Notes: generated by a model not told the origin, from the sequence alone. Shown: positions 34,973 to 45,459, counted from the stretch's first letter. The stretch is DNA of 64,000 nucleotides from Bacteroides fluxus YIT 12057 (GCF_000195635.1 NZ_GL882623.1:78687-142686); one strand, 5' to 3'. Numbers and translations: made by a program.

Positions 34973-35046
34973 CCCTATCCTCCAAAGGGTGTAGCCTTGG
35001 CACTGAAAAGGTGTAGCCCTAACCGCATAAAGGCTACACCCTTTTT
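34966..35046 (+). repeat. Phased 22-bp repeats and inverted copy at the recombinase 3' end
   Basis: GGTGTAGCC occurs at 34966, 34988 and 35010, exactly 22 bp apart. The inverse GGCTACACC sits at 35032, again 22 bp on, followed by CTTTTT. The first copy contains the recombinase stop codon. The last pair can form a terminator hairpin. The regular spacing of about two helical turns also resembles a protein-binding array. Confidence 0.7.
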
Positions 35047-35448
35047 GATGTATATAAATTTGAATGATAAAATGATGTAGTTCTAAGACATTAGCGCCTT
35101 AAAAGCTTCATTTTTGGTGAATAAATGGTATAACATTGAATGATATATGTTTTTTCTTTCGCTTAAGAATCTGTACCATCAAATCTAAGCGTTTTCTATG
35201 TCAAGCTGATAATTCGTCTATATAAACTGTTGGATACAGTATAAATCACATTCAGACTCCCACACAAAAGTATTTGGTATTGAAAAAATCACTGGATGAA
35301 TGTTGTAATTGCCATAATATAGTAGCAAACGGGTAAGTTTATCTTGTTTTTACACCATCTTCAGTATATTGTAAGCCACATTTCATAATAACGATTTTTT
35401 CCTCCACTCCAAATATAGCACTGATTATAAGTCATATATATATTTATT
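35047..35448. other. AT-rich intergenic region before cassette 1
   Basis: About 400 bp without an open frame of note. The reading frame of cassette 1 meets a TAA at 35428-35430, so no start codon for the susC body exists here. Nothing else was recognised. Confidence 0.6.
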
Positions 35449-35476
35449 AGTTCCGCGAAAACTTTGGTGATTTCTT
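35449..35476 (+). repeat. Recombination core, cassette 1
   Basis: Identical over 28 bp to the head core (42 bp when extended rightwards), in inverted orientation to it. Sequence to the left is unrelated to the susC head. Confidence 0.9.
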
Positions 35477-38466
35477 ACATTGGTATGCAGACGCAAGAGG
35501 TGGCAATTAAACCAAGCGTAAAGATTATATTGAAATCTGATACAGAAGTACTTGATGAGGTACTAGTTACAGCTTATGGTACTGCAAAACGTTCGTCTTT
35601 TACTGGATCAGCCAGTGTTGTTTCTTCGGAAAAGTTAGAAAAAGTACAGACTTCAGACCCGACAAGTGCTTTAAACGGGCGAGTAGCCGGTGTACAATTT
35701 AATGCAGCCTCTGGGCAACCAGGCGGAAGCACTTCTAACAAAGACGGGCAAGCCAAAATTCGTATCCGTGGTATCAGTTCCATCAATGCTGCAAATGATC
35801 CGCTGATTATCCTCGATGGTGTACCATACGATGGCGATCTGAACAACCTTAATAATCAAGATATCGAGTCTATGACCGTATTGAAAGATGCCGCTTCCAA
35901 TGCTTTGTATGGTGCACGTGGCGCTAATGGTGTTATTATGATTACCACTAAAAAAGGGAATAGTGGGCAAGCAACAGTCACTTTGGATGCTAAATGGGGA
36001 TCCAATTCACGAGCTAGCCGCAATTATGACATGATTAGCAATCCGGGACAATATTATGAAATGTATTATGGAGCATTGAATAATTATTTCTTAGGAAGAG
36101 GATTGAGCACCAATGATGCTTATCAACAAACTATGGCTCATATGACTGCATACGATGATTATGGTTTGGGATACAATGTGTACAGCCTGCCTAATGGTGA
36201 ATACTTAATTGGAGAAAACGGAAAACTAAATCCCAATGCAACTTTGGGTAACTTAATAAACGTAGATGGACAACAATTCTTGGTAAGACCAGACAAATGG
36301 ATTGATGAAGCTTACCGCAATAGCCTCCGGCAAGAATACAATGTGAGTATTACAGCCGGTAACGATAAGTCATCTTTTTATGCTTCTGTTAACTATTTGA
36401 ATAATGAAGGTATTACTGCCAACTCGGACTATGAACGTTTAACAGGTCGATTAAGGGCTGATTATCAAGTAAAAGAGTGGTTGAAAGTTGGCGCTAATAT
36501 GGCCTATACTCACTATGAAGCTAATTCGTTGAATGAAGACGGAAGCAGTGGCTCATCAGGCAACGTATTTGCTATTGCTACACAGATCGCGCCAATCTAT
36601 CCATTATTTTTACGTGACGGCAGCGGTAATATCATGCAAGACTCAAACGGTTTCATTTGGTATGACTTTGGTCAAGGTGAAAATGCAGGATTGGGGCGTC
36701 CCATTTATTTCGGTTCAAATGCCATTGCTGAGTCCCGCCTTAATACTAACAATGGCGAAGGTAACTCCATGAATGCATCTGGGTTCTTTGAGGTACGTTT
36801 CTTGAAAGATTTTAAGTTCACTTCTACCAATAGTGTATATGTGGATGAAACTCGTACTACACAGGTGACCAACCCATATTATGGACAATATGCTAGTTCA
36901 AACGGTATCCTATACAAATACCACACGCGCGATCTCTCTTATAATTTCCAACAATTACTGACTTGGAAAAAGGACTTTGGACTCCACAATGTGGATATCA
37001 TGTTAGGTCATGAATCGTATCGTCAAAAATATTACTATATATTGGCCAACAAGTCGAACATGTTTGACCCAACCAATCATGAATTGGCGGGTGCCATTAC
37101 CAATGGTAACTCAGATTCATATACAACGGACTATAATACGGAAGGTTACTTTGGCCGCATTCAATACGACTACGCTGAAAAATACTTCGTTTCCGGTTCC
37201 TACCGCCGCGACGCTTCTTCCCGCTTTCATCCGGACAATCGTTGGGGTAACTTCTGGTCGGCCAGTGCAGCTTGGAACATTACACATGAAGATTGGTTTG
37301 ATATCGAATGGGTTAATATGTTAAAGTTTAAAGTATCATATGGTTCACAAGGTAACGATAATATTGGAAACTATCGTTATGTAAATACATACAATATTGT
37401 AAACTCCTCTGGTAATCCGGCTGCTGTTCCCTATACTTTAGGGAATAAGGATATCACTTGGGAAACTAGTGCCAACTTTAACATGGGTATAGATTTCGAG
37501 TTCTTCAAACAACGTTTAACTGGTACCATCGAATTCTTTAACCGTAAAACTACGGATATGCTTTTCTCATTCCCTTTGCCTCCTTCTTACGGTTATACCT
37601 CCTATTATGCTAATGTAGGCGATATGCGTAACTTGGGATTGGAAGTGGAATTAAAAGGCACATTAATTAAGACTAACGATTTCCAATGGGATTTGGGACT
37701 AAACATGACCCACTACAAAAATAAAGTCACTTATCTACCCGAAGAGCGCAAGACGATGGAAGTAGATGGTGTAAAAGGTTACAGCAGCGGTAATAAATAT
37801 TATGGAGAAGGGGTATCACTCTATACTTTCTATTTAAACAAATATGCAGGCGTAAATGAAGACGGTGAATCATTGTTCTACAAAAACATAAAAGATGAAA
37901 ACGGTAAAGTGATTGGGAGGGAAACCGTGACTAATCCTTCACAGGCCGACTACTATTTGTGTGGGACTTCACTGCCGGATGTATATGGAGGTTTTAATAC
38001 GGCATTCAACTATAAAGGTTTTGACGTTTCTATTGATTTTGCTTATCAAATTGGCGGACAAGTATATGATAGCGACTATGCTAGTATGATGTCTTCACCA
38101 ACAGCACAAAGTAGAGGGAAAGCCTTCCATAAAGACTTGCTTAATTCCTGGACAACAGGTAATACTGCAAGCAACATTCCCCGCTTCCAATATGGTGACG
38201 AATACACAGCTTCCTCTTCTGACCGCTTTTTGACTAGCGCCTCTTATTTAAGCTTGCAAAACATTAATGCCGGTTATACTTTACCCACACGTATCTGCCG
38301 AACCTTTGGAGTAGAAAAACTTCGCGTATATATGGCAGCCGATAATGTATATCTGTGGTCAAAGCGTAAGGGCATGGATCCGAGACAAAGTATTAGCGGT
38401 ACCACCACAACCTCTTTCTATGCGCCTGTACGCACCATCTCTGGTGGTATTACATTAACTTTCTAA
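35449..38466 (+). CDS. Silent SusC body, cassette 1 (headless)
   Basis: An open frame of 1005 codons beginning at the core (SSAKTLVISYIGMQTQEVA). It has no ATG start, signal peptide or full N-terminal domain; an in-frame stop lies 20 bp upstream. The rest is an intact SusC: TonB box EVLVTAYGT, plug (KIRIRGISSINAANDPLIILDG in pieces; TVLKDAASNALYGARGANGVI in pieces), and a barrel to the terminal ITLTF. Joined to the 67-residue head it would make 1072 aa. No frameshift is visible, which argues for a maintained reservoir rather than a pseudogene. Confidence 0.88.
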   Translation, partial: SSAKTLVISYIGMQTQEVAIKPSVKIILKSDTEVLDEVLVTAYGTAKRSSFTGSASVVSSEKLEKVQTSDPTSALNGRVAGVQFNAASGQPGGSTSNKDGQAKIRIRGISSINAANDPLIILDGVPYDGDLNNLNNQDIESMTVLKDAASNALYGARGANGVIMITTKKGNSGQATVTLDAKWGSNSRASRNYDMISNPGQYYEMYYGALNNYFLGRGLSTNDAYQQTMAHMTAYDDYGLGYNVYSLPNGEYLIGENGKLNPNATLGNLINVDGQQFLVRPDKWIDEAYRNSLRQEYNVSITAGNDKSSFYASVNYLNNEGITANSDYERLTGRLRADYQVKEWLKVGANMAYTHYEANSLNEDGSSGSSGNVFAIATQIAPIYPLFLRDGSGNIMQDSNGFIWYDFGQGENAGLGRPIYFGSNAIAESRLNTNNGEGNSMNASGFFEVRFLKDFKFTSTNSVYVDETRTTQVTNPYYGQYASSNGILYKYHTRDLSYNFQQLLTWKKDFGLHNVDIMLGHESYRQKYYYILANKSNMFDPTNHELAGAITNGNSDSYTTDYNTEGYFGRIQYDYAEKYFVSGSYRRDASSRFHPDNRWGNFWSASAAWNITHEDWFDIEWVNMLKFKVSYGSQGNDNIGNYRYVNTYNIVNSSGNPAAVPYTLGNKDITWETSANFNMGIDFEFFKQRLTGTIEFFNRKTTDMLFSFPLPPSYGYTSYYANVGDMRNLGLEVELKGTLIKTNDFQWDLGLNMTHYKNKVTYLPEERKTMEVDGVKGYSSGNKYYGEGVSLYTFYLNKYAGVNEDGESLFYKNIKDENGKVIGRETVTNPSQADYYLCGTSLPDVYGGFNTAFNYKGFDVSIDFAYQIGGQVYDSDYASMMSSPTAQSRGKAFHKDLLNSWTTGNTASNIPRFQYGDEYTASSSDRFLTSASYLSLQNINAGYTLPTRICRTFGVEKLRVYMAADNVYLWSKRKGMDPRQSISGTTTTSFYAPVRTISGGITLTF

Positions 38467-38486
38467 TAATTATAAATTAATTGAAT

Positions 38487-40094
38487 ATGAAAAATATATC
38501 TAAAATACTATTAAGCGTCTGCTGCTCTGCCTCTCTCATGTTGAGTAGTTGTATTGATGAAACAATGCCTACCAATGTCGCTACTACTGACCAATTGGGA
38601 GCTTCAGATAAGGCGACAGAAGCGCTGTTATGGGCCATGCCAGCATTTGCCAATAAAGTTGAAAATGTAGCAGGAAATGATTGGGAATGGGGATACGGCT
38701 CGTTGATTCACATTCGTGACGTAATGACCGGTGATCTTGCCATACAAGCTAGTGCTTATCAGATTTGGTACCAATTTTGGTTTACCAATACCGGTATAGG
38801 TCCTAACACGGCTGCCAGTCAATTTATCTGGAACTATTATTGGCAGTTTGTGCAGACTGCTAATAATATGATTAGTGCCGTCAACACTGACAATGCAACC
38901 GACACTCAATTGGGATACCTAGGAGTAGGCCATGCTTTTCGTGCTATGTTGTATCTAGATATGGCACAATCTTATGAGTTTTTGGAGAACGACAAGATTT
39001 CTCCCATAAATAGGGATGGAAATAACGTTTTACATCTTACTGTCCCTATTGTAACAGAAACAACTACGGAAGAAGAAGCACGTAATAACCCTCGTGTTAC
39101 ACGGGAAGAGATGGCTGTGTTCATCCTAAATGACCTAAACAAGGCTGAGGAATATATCCCCAACTTAACCTCTATGATTAAAACGCTTCCTCACTTAGAT
39201 GCCGTATATGGCCTAAAAGCACGCTATTATATGTGGCTAGGAGAATATACCAATGCAAAAGACTATGCACGTAAAGCTATTAATACAAGTAAAACATCTC
39301 CAATGACAGAGGAACAATGGTTGAGTACCACAAGTGGCTTTAATGACATCTCCTGTTGGATGTGGGGTTCGCAAATGCAGTCCGAAGATGAGGCTGTACA
39401 GACAGGTATCTTAAATTGGGCTTCTTTTATGTCACCGGAGGCTTTGTATGGATATGCTTGGGCCAACGGAGGCGGTATTATGAGTAAGATTGACGCTAAG
39501 CTATACGCTAGAATCAAGGATACAGATTTTCGTAAAAAAGCGTGGAAGGCGCCTGCTGGTAGCGCGTTGGAAGGGCAGACCCCTTATATTGACCCGTCTA
39601 TAGACGACTATTTACCTGCATATACAGGTGTTAAGTTCCGTCCGGGTAATGGTAACATGAATGATTACACCGTAGGTTCAGCATCAGCTTATCCATTCAT
39701 GCGTGTAGAAGAAATGTATCTAATAGAGGCAGAAGCTGCTGCTCATCTTAATGCAGGCGAAGGTAAATCTCTATTAGAGTCGTTCATGATAACTTACCGT
39801 GACCCTTCTTATGTATGTAATAACCCGGATATTATTGACGAGATACTTCTGCAGAAACGTATTGAGTTGTGGGGTGAAGGTACTACTTTTTATGACATCA
39901 AGCGCTTAAATCTGTCCGTTACACGTGGATACTCTGGGACGAATTGGAGTGATGCTGCACGTCTTAATACAAACGGCAGACCTGCATGGATGAACTTCTG
40001 TATTGTTCAAACAGAAGAAAATAACAATGAGGCTCTAAGGGGATATGATAATCCCGATCCAAGTGGATGTTATGATACATGGTTAGGAGAATAA
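38487..40094 (+). CDS. SusD/RagB family lipoprotein, cassette 1
   Basis: A 535-aa SusD-like protein with lipobox LMLSSC and typical core segments (GHAFRAMLYLDMAQSYEF, MRVEEMYLIEAEAAAHL, LLQKRIELWGEGTTFYDIKRLN). The ATG at 38487 is preferred over a TTG two codons upstream. It lies 20 bp after the silent susC body and has no promoter of its own that I can see, so it should be silent until inversion. A 19-bp perfect hairpin follows at 40110. Confidence 0.92.
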   Translation: MKNISKILLSVCCSASLMLSSCIDETMPTNVATTDQLGASDKATEALLWAMPAFANKVENVAGNDWEWGYGSLIHIRDVMTGDLAIQASAYQIWYQFWFTNTGIGPNTAASQFIWNYYWQFVQTANNMISAVNTDNATDTQLGYLGVGHAFRAMLYLDMAQSYEFLENDKISPINRDGNNVLHLTVPIVTETTTEEEARNNPRVTREEMAVFILNDLNKAEEYIPNLTSMIKTLPHLDAVYGLKARYYMWLGEYTNAKDYARKAINTSKTSPMTEEQWLSTTSGFNDISCWMWGSQMQSEDEAVQTGILNWASFMSPEALYGYAWANGGGIMSKIDAKLYARIKDTDFRKKAWKAPAGSALEGQTPYIDPSIDDYLPAYTGVKFRPGNGNMNDYTVGSASAYPFMRVEEMYLIEAEAAAHLNAGEGKSLLESFMITYRDPSYVCNNPDIIDEILLQKRIELWGEGTTFYDIKRLNLSVTRGYSGTNWSDAARLNTNGRPAWMNFCIVQTEENNNEALRGYDNPDPSGCYDTWLGE

Positions 40095-40109
40095 TAAACT
40101 GACATTACT

Positions 40110-40162
40110 AAGAGGCCGATGTTTCAAAAATGTATTTGAAACATCGGCCTCTTGTTTTATTT
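40110..40162 (+). terminator. Terminator of cassette 1
   Basis: A 19-bp perfect stem (40110-40128 with 40135-40153) with a 6-nt loop, followed by GTTTTATTT. Confidence 0.85.
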
Positions 40163-40282
40163 ATCTTTTCTGCATACCTATAATAACCAGTATTAAGCAA
40201 ATGAACATAATTTGCATTTTATTTGGTGTAAAGTAAATTTCTGTTTTGCTCTTAAATGTTAAAAAACAAATAAATTTTCTCA

Positions 40283-40770
40283 GTCAAATTTCAAAGAATT
40301 GGTAATATACAGAATACTCGCCCAATTCATTGCTCACAAAGTCCTTTTCTAATAATCTCTTTATGGTATCCTGTACATAATTTGCCATCACTTTATAAGT
40401 CCTCAGAAATTTGAAAACCGCTATTTTTCTTGACTTTCCTTCTTTATAGACAATCATCAATGCTTTCCTTTTGTTTCGGTGGAAGTTGAAATAAGAGAGA
40501 AGGATAGATGAAATTTAACTGTGCCAGAATATTGGCAATGACCGTTTCCCCTTTGGCTATTGTATAAATTTCACTAGGCAAAATCATTGCATAAAGTGTA
40601 TTGGAAACAAACTGGATATATCAAGTAACCCCTTCAAAATGACTATATATGGGATGAATAGTTTCTTGTTCAATTCGTTTTTTTGTTTTTCTAAAAATGC
40701 TTCTGAAGAAAGTCTGTATATACCGATTCGTCAATAAGCAAGAGATTCATGATGGCTATATTTTAATAGT
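40283..40770 (-). pseudogene. Decayed ATPase gene, C-terminal remnant
   Basis: Translation of the minus strand gives pieces colinear with the C-terminal 190 residues of the intact ATPase at 45648-46775: IAIMNLLLIDESVYTDF, ILAQLNFIYPSLLFQLPPKQKE, FKFLRTYKVMANYVQDTIKRLLEKDF and NELGEYSVYYQFFEI. The pieces are split by a frameshift near 40450 and several stops. A TGG of the intact gene is TGA here. The N-terminal ATP-binding half is missing. It occupies the same relative place as the intact copy, between one cassette's susD and the next cassette's core. Confidence 0.8.
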
Positions 40771-41099
40771 GATACGAATATTATTTTACATAAAATATGG
40801 ATTGTCATTACCAAACAAAAAATGCAAGTAAATATTTTAGTAAAAGTAGAATGTTTTTCTGATATTTACAAAACTCGTATACCGTATCACCGGAAGTGTT
40901 GTCCAATATCTCAGATTAATATGCTGTATTTATAATATCTATCAGATAGTCAATACTTTATATCTTTTAATAGTATCACATAAGTAGAGACTTATGTATT
41001 AATAACCCTATGCCAATACTTTATAAAGAGGATATTTTATAAAACCGATTTACACCGTCTGTTATATATCTCTTATTATCAATTGATTATATAAATAGT
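40771..41099. other. AT-rich spacer before cassette 2
   Basis: About 330 bp with no open frame, tRNA or strong repeat recognised. It does not resemble the spacers before cassettes 1 and 3 except in the last few bases before the core. Confidence 0.5.
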
Positions 41100-41127
41100 A
41101 GTTCCGCGAAAACTTTGGTGATTTCTT
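41100..41127 (+). repeat. Recombination core, cassette 2
   Basis: Identical over 28 bp to the other three cores; identity with cassette 1 continues with a single T to C change through the following codons (MQTQEVA). Confidence 0.9.
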
Positions 41128-43952
41128 ACATTGGCATGCAGACGCAAGAGGTGGCTATCAAAGCAAATTTGAAAGTAATTATGAAGTCTGATTCTGAAAT
41201 GCTTGATGAAGTGATGGTTGTCGCTTATGGTACAGCAAAGAAGTCTTCATTCACAGGTGCCGCATCATCAGTCAAAGGTGACAAAGCATTAAAAGATGTG
41301 CCTGTCGTGTCGTTTGAGCAGGCTTTACAAGGATCTACTCCTGGAGTTACAGTAAACTCAACAAGTGGGCAACCGGGAGCGGCCTTGAGCATTCGTGTAC
41401 GTGGAACCGGTTCTATGAATGCTTCCAACAATCCGCTGTATGTTATTGACGGCGTACCCGTGGCATCCGGTGACATTGCTGTGTCCGGAGTAACTGGTGA
41501 CAGCAAATCATTTAACGTCATGGCCTCTTTAAATCCTGAAGATATCGAGAATATCACTATCTTGAAAGATGCTGCTGCAGCTTCATTATATGGTTCACGC
41601 GCAGCAAACGGTGTTATCTTGATTACAACCAAGCGAGGAAAAGAAGGTAAAACTAAACTAAACTTCAAAGCGAGTTGGGGTGTGAGTGATTGGGCTGTTG
41701 AAAACTATAAAACAGTGAACGGTGACCAACAACACGAATTGGCATACGAAGCCTTTTATAATGAAGCCATTCTTTACAAGAATGCATCAGAAGAAGATGC
41801 ACATGCCTATGCAAAAAGTTGGACTGAAGCTTATGTCCCGAAAAAAGACAGCTATGCTGACTGGAAAGGCGCAGCTTTTAATAAGCATGGCAACTCACAA
41901 AACTACGAATTCTCGGCTCAAGGAGGAAGTGAAAAAACTACATTCTATGCTTCACTGGCTTACAAAAAAGAAGAAGGAATGGTGAAAACTTCTAATCTGG
42001 AAAGTTATTTGGGACGTGTAAATGCAACTCACAAATCAGCGGATGAGAGAACGCAGATGGGAGTGAATCTTTCTTTTTCAAAGCAAGAGTCAGAAGTGAC
42101 AAGCGAAGGTACAGCTTACGCTAACCCGTTTTTTATGACCAATTACGCTTACATGCCGAATACCCCGATTTACAATGAAGACGGTTCTTATAATGAAGGC
42201 GGTATCTTGGCTGCCCTTAAACTGCCTAATATCATTAAAGATCAAGGTCTGGACAAGAACACGTCTGCCGTCATCAGAAGTTTTAATTCTTTATGGGCCT
42301 CTTATCGAATTATCGAAGGGTTGACTCTTAAACAAACATTGAGCTACGATTTTATTTTCAATGAATCAACTACCTACTGGCCCAGCACCTCAAACAATGG
42401 AGAGGTTCATAAAGGATTAATGATTAAGATTCCTTATCAGTTCCATAATTTATACTCTTCTACTATATTAAATTATATAAAAACATTTGGCGGTAAGCAT
42501 AATGTAGATGCCTTGATTGGTTGGGATGTAGATGATAGAAGCACTAGATATGTACAAGCGGTCGGCTCCGGCTATCCCAATGATAAACTTCCGGAATTGG
42601 AGAACTCATCAACACCTAAAACCGCATCTTCCGGTTATTCTGATGACAAGCTGCTGTCTTTCCTTTCCCGTTTCAACTACGACTATGACGGCAAATATTA
42701 CGCTTCCGGAACCTTCCGTCGTGACGGTAGCTCACGTTTAGGAAGTAACAAACGTTGGGGTAACTTCTGGTCTGCTTCTGCTGCATGGCGAATCAGCCAA
42801 GAAGCATTCATGGAAAGCACGGCAGATATCATTACCGACTTAAAAATCAGAGCTTCCTATGGTGTGAACGGTACATTGCCAAGCCAGTACTATGAACATT
42901 TGAGTTTGTTCGGTAATGGCTATAACTATCAAGACAACCCGGGTTCTGCACCAAGCAACATCGCTAATCCCGATTTGGCATGGGAAAAGAACAACAACTT
43001 GAATATTGGTTTTGACGCACGTTTATTTGACCGTATAAACATTTCGTTTGACTATTATAACCGTGACACAAAGGATTTATTGCAAAAAGTCCCTACTTCT
43101 ATGGTAGTAGGTTTTTCCTCTGTACTGAAGAATGTAGGGTCTATGAACAACAGAGGTGTGGAATTGGATATCAGTGCAGATGTTTTTAAGGATTCACAGA
43201 TAAGATGGAATACCGGACTGGCTTTGTCTCATAACAGAAATAAAGTGACCAAATTGTATGGTGGACAGGATATTATCAGTGGAACTACTATATTGAGAGA
43301 GGGTGAATCTTATTATTCTTGGTGGACAAGAGAATGGGCAGGCGTAGATCCTGAAACAGGAGAAGAACAGTGGGTATTGAATACCCAAAATGAAGACGGC
43401 TCTTTAAACAAGGAACTTACAAAGAATCCGGCACAGGCTCAACGAATTGTTGCAGGTAAGCCTGATCCTACGATTGTAGGTGGCTGGAGAAATTCCATTT
43501 CTTGGAAAGGCTTGGAATTGAATGCCCTTTTTTCCTTCACGTTAGGAGGGCATATCATGAACGATGCGGCTCTGCTGTACCTCGAAACAGACGGTGAAGC
43601 TTTCTACACCGCTATTGGTGAAGACCAGTTGAAAAGATGGCAAAAGCCCGGTGACATAACAGATGTTCCCCGCCGTATTAACGGTTACCAATATGCCCGT
43701 TACGGCAGTGACCGCCACATGAAGAGTTCAAACCACTTACGTTTGAAATCCCTTTCGCTCTCTTATGCGCTTCCTTCTCGTTTATTAAAAACTGCAGGAA
43801 TAAGTAACATGCGTGTATTTGTATCCGGTAGCAACCTGTTGACTTGGGCTGCATACAAGAATGTCGATCCGGAACAAAGCATTAACGGTGTCACCTCATT
43901 TGCTTTCCCAAATACCAAAAGTTTCACTTTCGGTATTGAAGTCGGACTATAA
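41100..43952 (+). CDS. Silent SusC body, cassette 2 (headless)
   Basis: An open frame of 950 codons starting at the core, with no ATG, signal peptide or promoter upstream. Intact features are the TonB box EVMVVAYGT, the plug (SIRVRGTGSMNASNNPLYVIDG in pieces; TILKDAAAASLYGSRAANGV), and a barrel with the terminal FTFGIEVGL. With the 67-residue head it would be 1017 aa. The plug and barrel differ strongly from cassettes 1 and 3, so ligand specificity should differ. Confidence 0.88.
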   Translation, partial: SSAKTLVISYIGMQTQEVAIKANLKVIMKSDSEMLDEVMVVAYGTAKKSSFTGAASSVKGDKALKDVPVVSFEQALQGSTPGVTVNSTSGQPGAALSIRVRGTGSMNASNNPLYVIDGVPVASGDIAVSGVTGDSKSFNVMASLNPEDIENITILKDAAAASLYGSRAANGVILITTKRGKEGKTKLNFKASWGVSDWAVENYKTVNGDQQHELAYEAFYNEAILYKNASEEDAHAYAKSWTEAYVPKKDSYADWKGAAFNKHGNSQNYEFSAQGGSEKTTFYASLAYKKEEGMVKTSNLESYLGRVNATHKSADERTQMGVNLSFSKQESEVTSEGTAYANPFFMTNYAYMPNTPIYNEDGSYNEGGILAALKLPNIIKDQGLDKNTSAVIRSFNSLWASYRIIEGLTLKQTLSYDFIFNESTTYWPSTSNNGEVHKGLMIKIPYQFHNLYSSTILNYIKTFGGKHNVDALIGWDVDDRSTRYVQAVGSGYPNDKLPELENSSTPKTASSGYSDDKLLSFLSRFNYDYDGKYYASGTFRRDGSSRLGSNKRWGNFWSASAAWRISQEAFMESTADIITDLKIRASYGVNGTLPSQYYEHLSLFGNGYNYQDNPGSAPSNIANPDLAWEKNNNLNIGFDARLFDRINISFDYYNRDTKDLLQKVPTSMVVGFSSVLKNVGSMNNRGVELDISADVFKDSQIRWNTGLALSHNRNKVTKLYGGQDIISGTTILREGESYYSWWTREWAGVDPETGEEQWVLNTQNEDGSLNKELTKNPAQAQRIVAGKPDPTIVGGWRNSISWKGLELNALFSFTLGGHIMNDAALLYLETDGEAFYTAIGEDQLKRWQKPGDITDVPRRINGYQYARYGSDRHMKSSNHLRLKSLSLSYALPSRLLKTAGISNMRVFVSGSNLLTWAAYKNVDPEQSINGVTSFAFPNTKSFTFGIEVGL

Positions 43953-43977
43953 AACATAATCTCCAAAAATAAAGAAA

Positions 43978-45396
43978 ATGAAAAAGATACATACAAAATT
44001 AATATTGATGGCTGCAATGGTGGTAACTATGACCTTTACTTCCTGCGACGGCTATCTTGATGTAACGCCATCCGATGCTGTGGATAGCGATGAAGCCATC
44101 ACCAATTTGGAAGATGCGCAAATAGCCTTGAATGGCGCCTACTATGGACTGATTACTAATACTTACTATGGAAATGACTTTATAGCCCGTGCCGAAGTTG
44201 GAGGCGAAGACGTACAGACTCTTTCGCTTGGCAAACGCACAGAGAACTATTACCGTTTTATGTATAGACAGAATACTTCTCCATCGGGTTTATGGAGTAT
44301 CCCTTATAAAGTTATCAACCGTATTAATGTATTGTTGGGCGCCATAGAATCCGGGGTGATTCCCGCTTCCGACGAACTGAACCAGGTAAAAGGTGAAGCA
44401 TTGGCACTCAGAGCACTTTGCCATTTCGATTTGTTGCTGACCTACGGTACACCATATTTGAAAGATAATGGAGCGTCTTTAGGTGTACCTTTAGTGGATA
44501 AGGTATTGCTCCCCAATGAATTACCTTCTCGCTCTACAGTAGCCCAAGGCTACACCATGGTTTTAAAGGACTTGGAAGATTCCAAAGGGCTGATGAGTGA
44601 GAATGTAGTGAATGGACACTTCAATAGATGGGCTGCCAAAGCATTGCTGGCACGTGTCAACCTACACAAGGGAGATTATGACGCAGCATACAATAATGCC
44701 AAAGACGTAGTTGAAAACGGACCCTACAAATTGATTGAAAATGAAAATTACGTGGCGTCTTGGCTTGAAGACTTCACAAGTGAATCTGTTTTTGAACTGG
44801 AAATCACATCGCTTGCTTCCGGTAATCGCGAATTATTTGGTTACGTGGCTCATCCTACAGGATATGCTGCTGTCATTGGAACGCAAGATTTCATAAACTT
44901 GTTGAATGAAGACCCCAAAGATGTCCGTCTAGGATTGTTACAGACAGATTCTGAGGGCAAAAAGCGCTTTATCAACAAATATCCCGGACGTGCCGGTGCT
45001 ATCGCTGTAAACAATATACGTGTGATTCGTCTTTCAGATGTATATTTGATGGCAGCGGAAGCCGCATTAAGAAAAAGTTCCATTGATCAGACAACCGCAG
45101 ACAATTGTTTGAATGATATCGTGAAAAGGGCAAATCCTAACGCACCGAAAGTAACTGCAACTATCGACTTAATCCTCAAGGAAAGAAGAAAAGAATTAGT
45201 GATGGAAGGACATCGCTTGCATGATATTCTTCGTTTAGGACTGAGTGTAACCCGTACAGGAGGGGATCATTTCTTGAATAAAGTTGACTTAGTGACGGTA
45301 ACCTGGGATGATTACCGTAGCATTATGCCCATTCCACAAGCAGAAATAGATGCAAATCCTAATATCCGAGATCAACAAAATCCTGGTTATGAATAA
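43978..45396 (+). CDS. SusD/RagB family lipoprotein, cassette 2
   Basis: A 472-aa SusD-like protein with lipobox TMTFTSC (C23). Core blocks include GEALALRALCHFDLLLTYG, AKALLARVNLHKGDYDAAYNNA, VYLMAAEAALRKSS and KERRKELVMEGHRLHDILRLG, ending with IPQAEIDANPNIRDQQNPGYE. It follows the silent susC by 25 bp and is the last gene of the cassette. No extra lipoprotein follows. Confidence 0.93.
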   Translation: MKKIHTKLILMAAMVVTMTFTSCDGYLDVTPSDAVDSDEAITNLEDAQIALNGAYYGLITNTYYGNDFIARAEVGGEDVQTLSLGKRTENYYRFMYRQNTSPSGLWSIPYKVINRINVLLGAIESGVIPASDELNQVKGEALALRALCHFDLLLTYGTPYLKDNGASLGVPLVDKVLLPNELPSRSTVAQGYTMVLKDLEDSKGLMSENVVNGHFNRWAAKALLARVNLHKGDYDAAYNNAKDVVENGPYKLIENENYVASWLEDFTSESVFELEITSLASGNRELFGYVAHPTGYAAVIGTQDFINLLNEDPKDVRLGLLQTDSEGKKRFINKYPGRAGAIAVNNIRVIRLSDVYLMAAEAALRKSSIDQTTADNCLNDIVKRANPNAPKVTATIDLILKERRKELVMEGHRLHDILRLGLSVTRTGGDHFLNKVDLVTVTWDDYRSIMPIPQAEIDANPNIRDQQNPGYE

Positions 45397-45422
45397 GATG
45401 TGAAATAAGTTCTCTAAAAAAC

Positions 45423-45459
45423 AAGAGGGTGTGTCAATTTGATGCACCTTCTTTTTTAT
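45423..45459 (+). terminator. Terminator of cassette 2
   Basis: AAGAGGGTG (45423-45431) pairs with CACCTTCTT (45445-45453) with one G-U pair, followed by a T-run. The next 190 bp hold no gene, only short CCGTGAYGGATA repeats near 45573-45605 with a TATCCGTCA inverse upstream. Confidence 0.6.

Noticed and set aside
34966..35046. Regularly spaced repeats that might be read as a mini CRISPR array
   Set aside because: The repeats are only 9 bp conserved with 13-bp gaps, one copy is inverted, the first overlaps a stop codon, and no cas gene is near. A terminator or binding array explains it better.
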